NCBI GenBank assembly: GCA_027323595.1
Contig: DAHWBL010000472.1
Location: 1 to 5,935, forward strand
Source: Acetobacteraceae bacterium
GTDB taxonomy: Bacteria > Pseudomonadota > Alphaproteobacteria > Acetobacterales > Acetobacteraceae
Length of the DNA stretch: 5,935 bases
Direction: 5' to 3'
The notes under the pieces are model-generated. The model ran no database searches. It had not been told where the DNA came from and was given only the letters and a program-made list of their open reading frames with translations. Of this stretch, positions 4,564 through 5,935 are shown piece by piece (position 1 is the first letter of the stretch; the number at the start of each line of letters is the position of its first letter). A program made the position numbers and the translations under genes.

Positions 4564-5935
4564 TCAGCCTGGCTTTTTCGACGTATCGTCGGCGAGCGGC
4601 ACCGGCACCCAGCGCAGCCCGTCCTGGCCCTGGATCAGGATCAGCACGGATTTGCGCCCGTCCTTGCGCACCTCGGCGATCCGCGCGGTGACGTCGGCGG
4701 GGCCTGCCACCGCTTTTTGCTGCACCTCGACGATGACGTCGCCGGGCTTGATGCCGCGATCAGCGGCCGGCCCGGGGGTGACGTCGGTCACCACCACGCC
4801 CTTCTGGTCGTTGCCGATCTGGTATTTGCCGCGGGTCTCGTCGGTGATCGCCGCCACGGTGATGCCCAGTGCGGCGACCTTGGTTGCCTTGGCCGTGTCC
4901 GGCTTGGCCTCCGGCGCGGCGGCGGCGGCCTGCTGGTCGTCGGGCAGCTCGGCGATCGCCACTGTCAGCTCGATGGATTTGCCGTCGCGCCACACATCGA
5001 CCGGCACCTGCTTGCCGACCGCGGTTTCGGCGACCACCCGCGGCAGGGTGCGCATCTCCTTCACGTCCTGGCCGTTGAATTTGAGGATGATGTCGCCGTT
5101 GTGGATCTTGGCCTTTTCCGCCGGCCCGCCCTCGGTGAGCCCGGCGACCATCGCGCCGGTGGCATCCTTCAGCCCCAGGCTCTCGGCGATCTCGGGCGTC
5201 ACCTGCTGGATGCGCACGCCGAGCCACCCGCGTTTGGCCTTGCCGAATTCCTTGAGCTGGGCGACCACGGTCTTGGCCATGTTCGACGGGATCGAGAAGC
5301 CGATGCCGATCGAGCCGCCGGAGGGCGAATAGATGGCGGTGTTGATGCCGATCACCTCGCCGCTCATGTTGAACAGCGGGCCGCCGGAATTGCCGCGATT
5401 GATCGCCGCGTCGGTCTGGATGAAATCGTCATACGGGCCCTGGCGGATGTCGCGCCCGCGCGCCGAGACGATGCCCGCGGTCACGGTGCCGCCGAGCCCG
5501 AAGGGGTTGCCGATCGCCAGCACCCAGTCGCCGACGCGCGAGGCGTCCGAATCGCCGAACGACACCGCGACGAGCTTGTGCGGGGTTTCCACCTTCAGCA
5601 CCGCGAGGTCGGTGCGTTCGTCGCGTCCGACCAGCTTCGCCTTGAGGCTGGTGTTGTCCTGCAGGATCACGGTGATCTCGTCGGCGCCGTCGATCACGTG
5701 GTTGTTGGTGACGACGTAGCCGGCGGTGTCGATGATGAAGCCCGAGCCCAGGCTCTGGCTGCGCCGTGGCGGCTGGTTCTGCCCGCCGCCCTGGCGGTTG
5801 CGCTCCATGAAGTCGCGGAAGAACTGCTCGAACGGCGAGCCCGGCGGGAAACTCGGAATCTCCGGCCCCGCGCCCGGTCCGCCCGGACCCCCCCCACCTG
5901 GACCCCCGCCGCCCGGACCGCCGCGCTGCGCGGTG
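4564..5935 (-). CDS. Do/HtrA-family periplasmic serine protease (DegP/DegQ-like), N-terminus outside window
   Basis: 456 residues are visible and the frame stays open past the right edge. Only the signal peptide and mature N-terminus are missing (the family is usually about 470-520 aa). The protein degrades or refolds misfolded envelope proteins. Counting from the first visible residue (codon 5934-5932): a Gly/Pro-rich stretch at about 4-23, then FEQFFRDFMERN typical of the DegP/DegQ N-terminal region. The trypsin-like domain spans about 60-230 with the triad His79 (TNNHVIDG), Asp109 (RTDLAVLK) and Ser183 (GNSGGPL). PDZ1 lies at about 235-330 (RGWLGVRIQ onward). An Ala-rich linker with AAAAAPEAKPDTAKATK (296-312 of the count that starts at the Met at base 5808) leads to PDZ2 at about 350-445 (GVVVTDVTPGPAADRGIKPGD). 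The Met at 5808 lies within FFRDFMERN and is not the start. Two PDZ domains mark a DegP/DegQ/MucD-type rather than DegS-type protease. The promoter is outside the window. Confidence 0.95.
   Translation of the reverse strand, partial: TAQRGGPGGGGPGGGGPGGPGAGPEIPSFPPGSPFEQFFRDFMERNRQGGGQNQPPRRSQSLGSGFIIDTAGYVVTNNHVIDGADEITVILQDNTSLKAKLVGRDERTDLAVLKVETPHKLVAVSFGDSDASRVGDWVLAIGNPFGLGGTVTAGIVSARGRDIRQGPYDDFIQTDAAINRGNSGGPLFNMSGEVIGINTAIYSPSGGSIGIGFSIPSNMAKTVVAQLKEFGKAKRGWLGVRIQQVTPEIAESLGLKDATGAMVAGLTEGGPAEKAKIHNGDIILKFNGQDVKEMRTLPRVVAETAVGKQVPVDVWRDGKSIELTVAIAELPDDQQAAAAAPEAKPDTAKATKVAALGITVAAITDETRGKYQIGNDQKGVVVTDVTPGPAADRGIKPGDVIVEVQQKAVAGPADVTARIAEVRKDGRKSVLILIQGQDGLRWVPVPLADDTSKKPG
5866..5922 (-). 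other. Gly/Pro-rich low-complexity segment of the HtrA protease with a C8/G8 tract
   Basis: Nineteen consecutive codons encode only Gly, Pro and one Ala, in repeats of the form GGPGGGGPGGGGPGGPG. It lies just before the FEQFF helix region of the mature protease, where the family has a flexible, often low-complexity N-terminal stretch. The DNA contains an uninterrupted run of eight C on the plus strand (5888-5895) and a run of five C (5903-5907), which are prone to slippage. The frame is intact in this sequence. Confidence 0.75.

Noticed and set aside
5806..5935. Apparent start of HtrA at 5808, implying a truncated or broken gene
   Set aside because: The frame continues open upstream and encodes the expected FEQFFRDF segment, so the gene is simply cut by the window edge.
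1..5935. CRISPR array, IS element, tRNA, riboswitch or prophage signal
   Set aside because: No regularly spaced repeats, terminal inverted repeats, cloverleaf or transposase/integrase reading frame could be seen on either strand.

Overview
The window is GC-rich (stems, third codon positions and intergenic gaps are all dominated by G and C) and tightly packed. It carries six protein-coding genes, two of them cut by the window edges. Gene content and protein style suggest an alphaproteobacterium, possibly from the Acetobacteraceae/Rhodospirillales side. That placement is inferred from general resemblance, not from a marker gene. There is no sign of phage, IS elements, CRISPR, tRNA or rRNA, and no gene-free stretch longer than about 105 bases.

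Layout, left to right. (1) Bases 1-1835, plus strand: the 3' part of prpD (2-methylcitrate dehydratase) followed 14 bases later by a complete prpC (2-methylcitrate synthase). This is a methylcitrate-cycle operon for propionyl-CoA disposal, with prpD before prpC. (2) Bases 1840-3383, minus strand: a two-gene operon. An intradiol ring-cleavage dioxygenase, most like hydroxyquinol 1,2-dioxygenase by iron-ligand spacing, is followed with an ATGA overlap by a short NodB-fold (polysaccharide deacetylase family) protein. The latter has no signal peptide and an altered metal-binding motif. An intrinsic terminator sits at its very end, its U-tract touching the prpC stop codon. (3) Bases 3384-3487: a 104-base divergent promoter region. 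(4) Bases 3488-4519, plus strand: a stand-alone MetE-type catalytic-domain protein with all four zinc ligands. (5) Bases 4520-4563: a gap between convergent genes filled by a perfect 15-bp hairpin. (6) Bases 4564-5935, minus strand: most of a Do/HtrA (DegP/DegQ-like) periplasmic serine protease with two PDZ domains, running off the right edge.

How they may work together. prpD/prpC are ordinary central metabolism, and the HtrA protease is ordinary envelope quality control. The unusual part is the middle: the dioxygenase, the cytoplasmic NodB-fold protein and the divergent MetE-like protein. The first two are translationally coupled. The third shares the promoter region, where -35-like hexamers on the two strands overlap by five bases. 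One reading is a small, uncharacterised catabolic module (ring cleavage, C-N or ester hydrolysis, and methyl or thiol transfer), but the sequence alone does not prove that the MetE-like gene belongs to the same pathway.
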